Shown here: piece by piece, positions 63,567 to 64,000 of the stretch
Position numbering within the stretch: the first letter of the stretch is position 1
Layout of the letters: each line of letters starts with the position of its first letter
From: Acanthaster planci
Taxonomy: Eukaryota > Echinodermata > Asteroidea > Valvatida > Acanthasteridae
NCBI RefSeq assembly: GCF_001949145.1
Contig: NW_019091396.1
Location: 785,851-849,850, forward strand
Length of the DNA: 64,000 nucleotides
Direction of reading: 5' to 3'
Position numbers and translations under genes: made by a program
The notes under the pieces: generated by a model
What the model was told of the DNA's origin: nothing
Databases searched by the model: none
Seen by the model: only the letters and a program-made list of their open reading frames with translations

Positions 63567-64000
63567 TCATTTTTTAAATATATACTTGGCGGCACTCCTG
63601 GGCTTCTGTAACGTTGCTTTACTTTGTACAGATATCGTTTTGAGTCCCTGGGTACTGCTCTTCCTTGGAAAACAAACACGTTTTATTTGGGCATTACAAC
63701 AACAATCGCTGGAATTAATCTGTACTTAGGATTCGCGATAACATCACTTGCACAATAGTCAAGTGCTATAATTAAAAAAAAAATAAAATCCGCAATCGGG
63801 GCTGTTTTCTACTCGTAAAACGAAAACACGATGACACGAAAAACTAAAAGGTGTTAATTTTTGTGGACAAATAGAACTTGACCTTCGGGCGTCTAAAATG
63901 AGAAATAAATACACAAGTGGGACAGAAACGAAGTTTTAACAATGGACGGATATATCCCAAGCAACGTATGATGATTTTGGGTTAGTTACATTGGTAATGG

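Larger units (their letters stand above)
57301..64000. other. 6.7 kb without a recognised gene
   Basis: Apart from the hairpin at 58499 and the inverted arrays near 63.1-63.6 kb, I see AT-rich, non-coding sequence. Open frames of 127 codons at 57788 (+) and 110 codons at 61322 (-) show no recognisable motifs, poor codon character and no convincing splice partners, and are not called. The first part probably holds the TEX9 upstream region. Confidence 0.6.

Overview
This window is nuclear DNA from an animal, most likely a marine invertebrate deuterostome. The genes are split by GT-AG introns, their proteins have clear vertebrate counterparts, and the introns are full of small transposons, minisatellites and self-complementary TACATG-type repeats. 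Motifs such as TAGGCCTAC and (TACATG)n made me think of an echinoderm first and a cephalochordate second, but the species call is an inference. Three assembly gaps (8281-8510, 27773-28081, 51421-51928) and three single-base Ns (34007, 36418, 38040) are present.

Three protein-coding genes can be reconstructed exon by exon with continuous reading phase. (1) On the plus strand, about 125-11944, a DCST1-type DC-STAMP-domain membrane protein ends in a C4C4 RING finger; its 5' end lies before the first recognised exon. (2) On the minus strand, 43758 down to 16895, an Atos homologue (ATOSA/FAM214A type, 12 coding exons, 1047 residues) is convergent with DCST1. (3) On the minus strand, 57231 down to 46377, TEX9 (12 coding exons, 467 residues) is a coiled-coil protein lying head-to-tail upstream of the Atos gene. 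DCST1 and TEX9 are both linked to male reproduction in vertebrates, but nothing in the sequence shows that the three genes work together.

The rest is introns and intergenic DNA. The DCST1-ATOS intergenic region (11945-16894) is rich in inverted-repeat transposons. ATOS introns 1 and 2 (about 24.7-43.7 kb) are dominated by TACATG repeats and contain a 1.62-kb near-identical tandem duplication that includes one ATOS coding exon; single Ns at both ends suggest an unresolved haplotype in the assembly. TEX9 introns hold two minisatellites, a hAT-type element with an 8-bp target duplication, and a TTAA-bounded element. The last 6.8 kb (57.2-64 kb) has no recognisable gene, but has a 27-bp-stem hairpin and an unusual head-to-head pair of degenerate tandem arrays.

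I found no clear new biological system. The best candidates for a second look are the duplicated exon, the inverted array at 63.1-63.6 kb, the hairpin at 58.5 kb and the homeodomain-site-like minisatellite at 47.4 kb.
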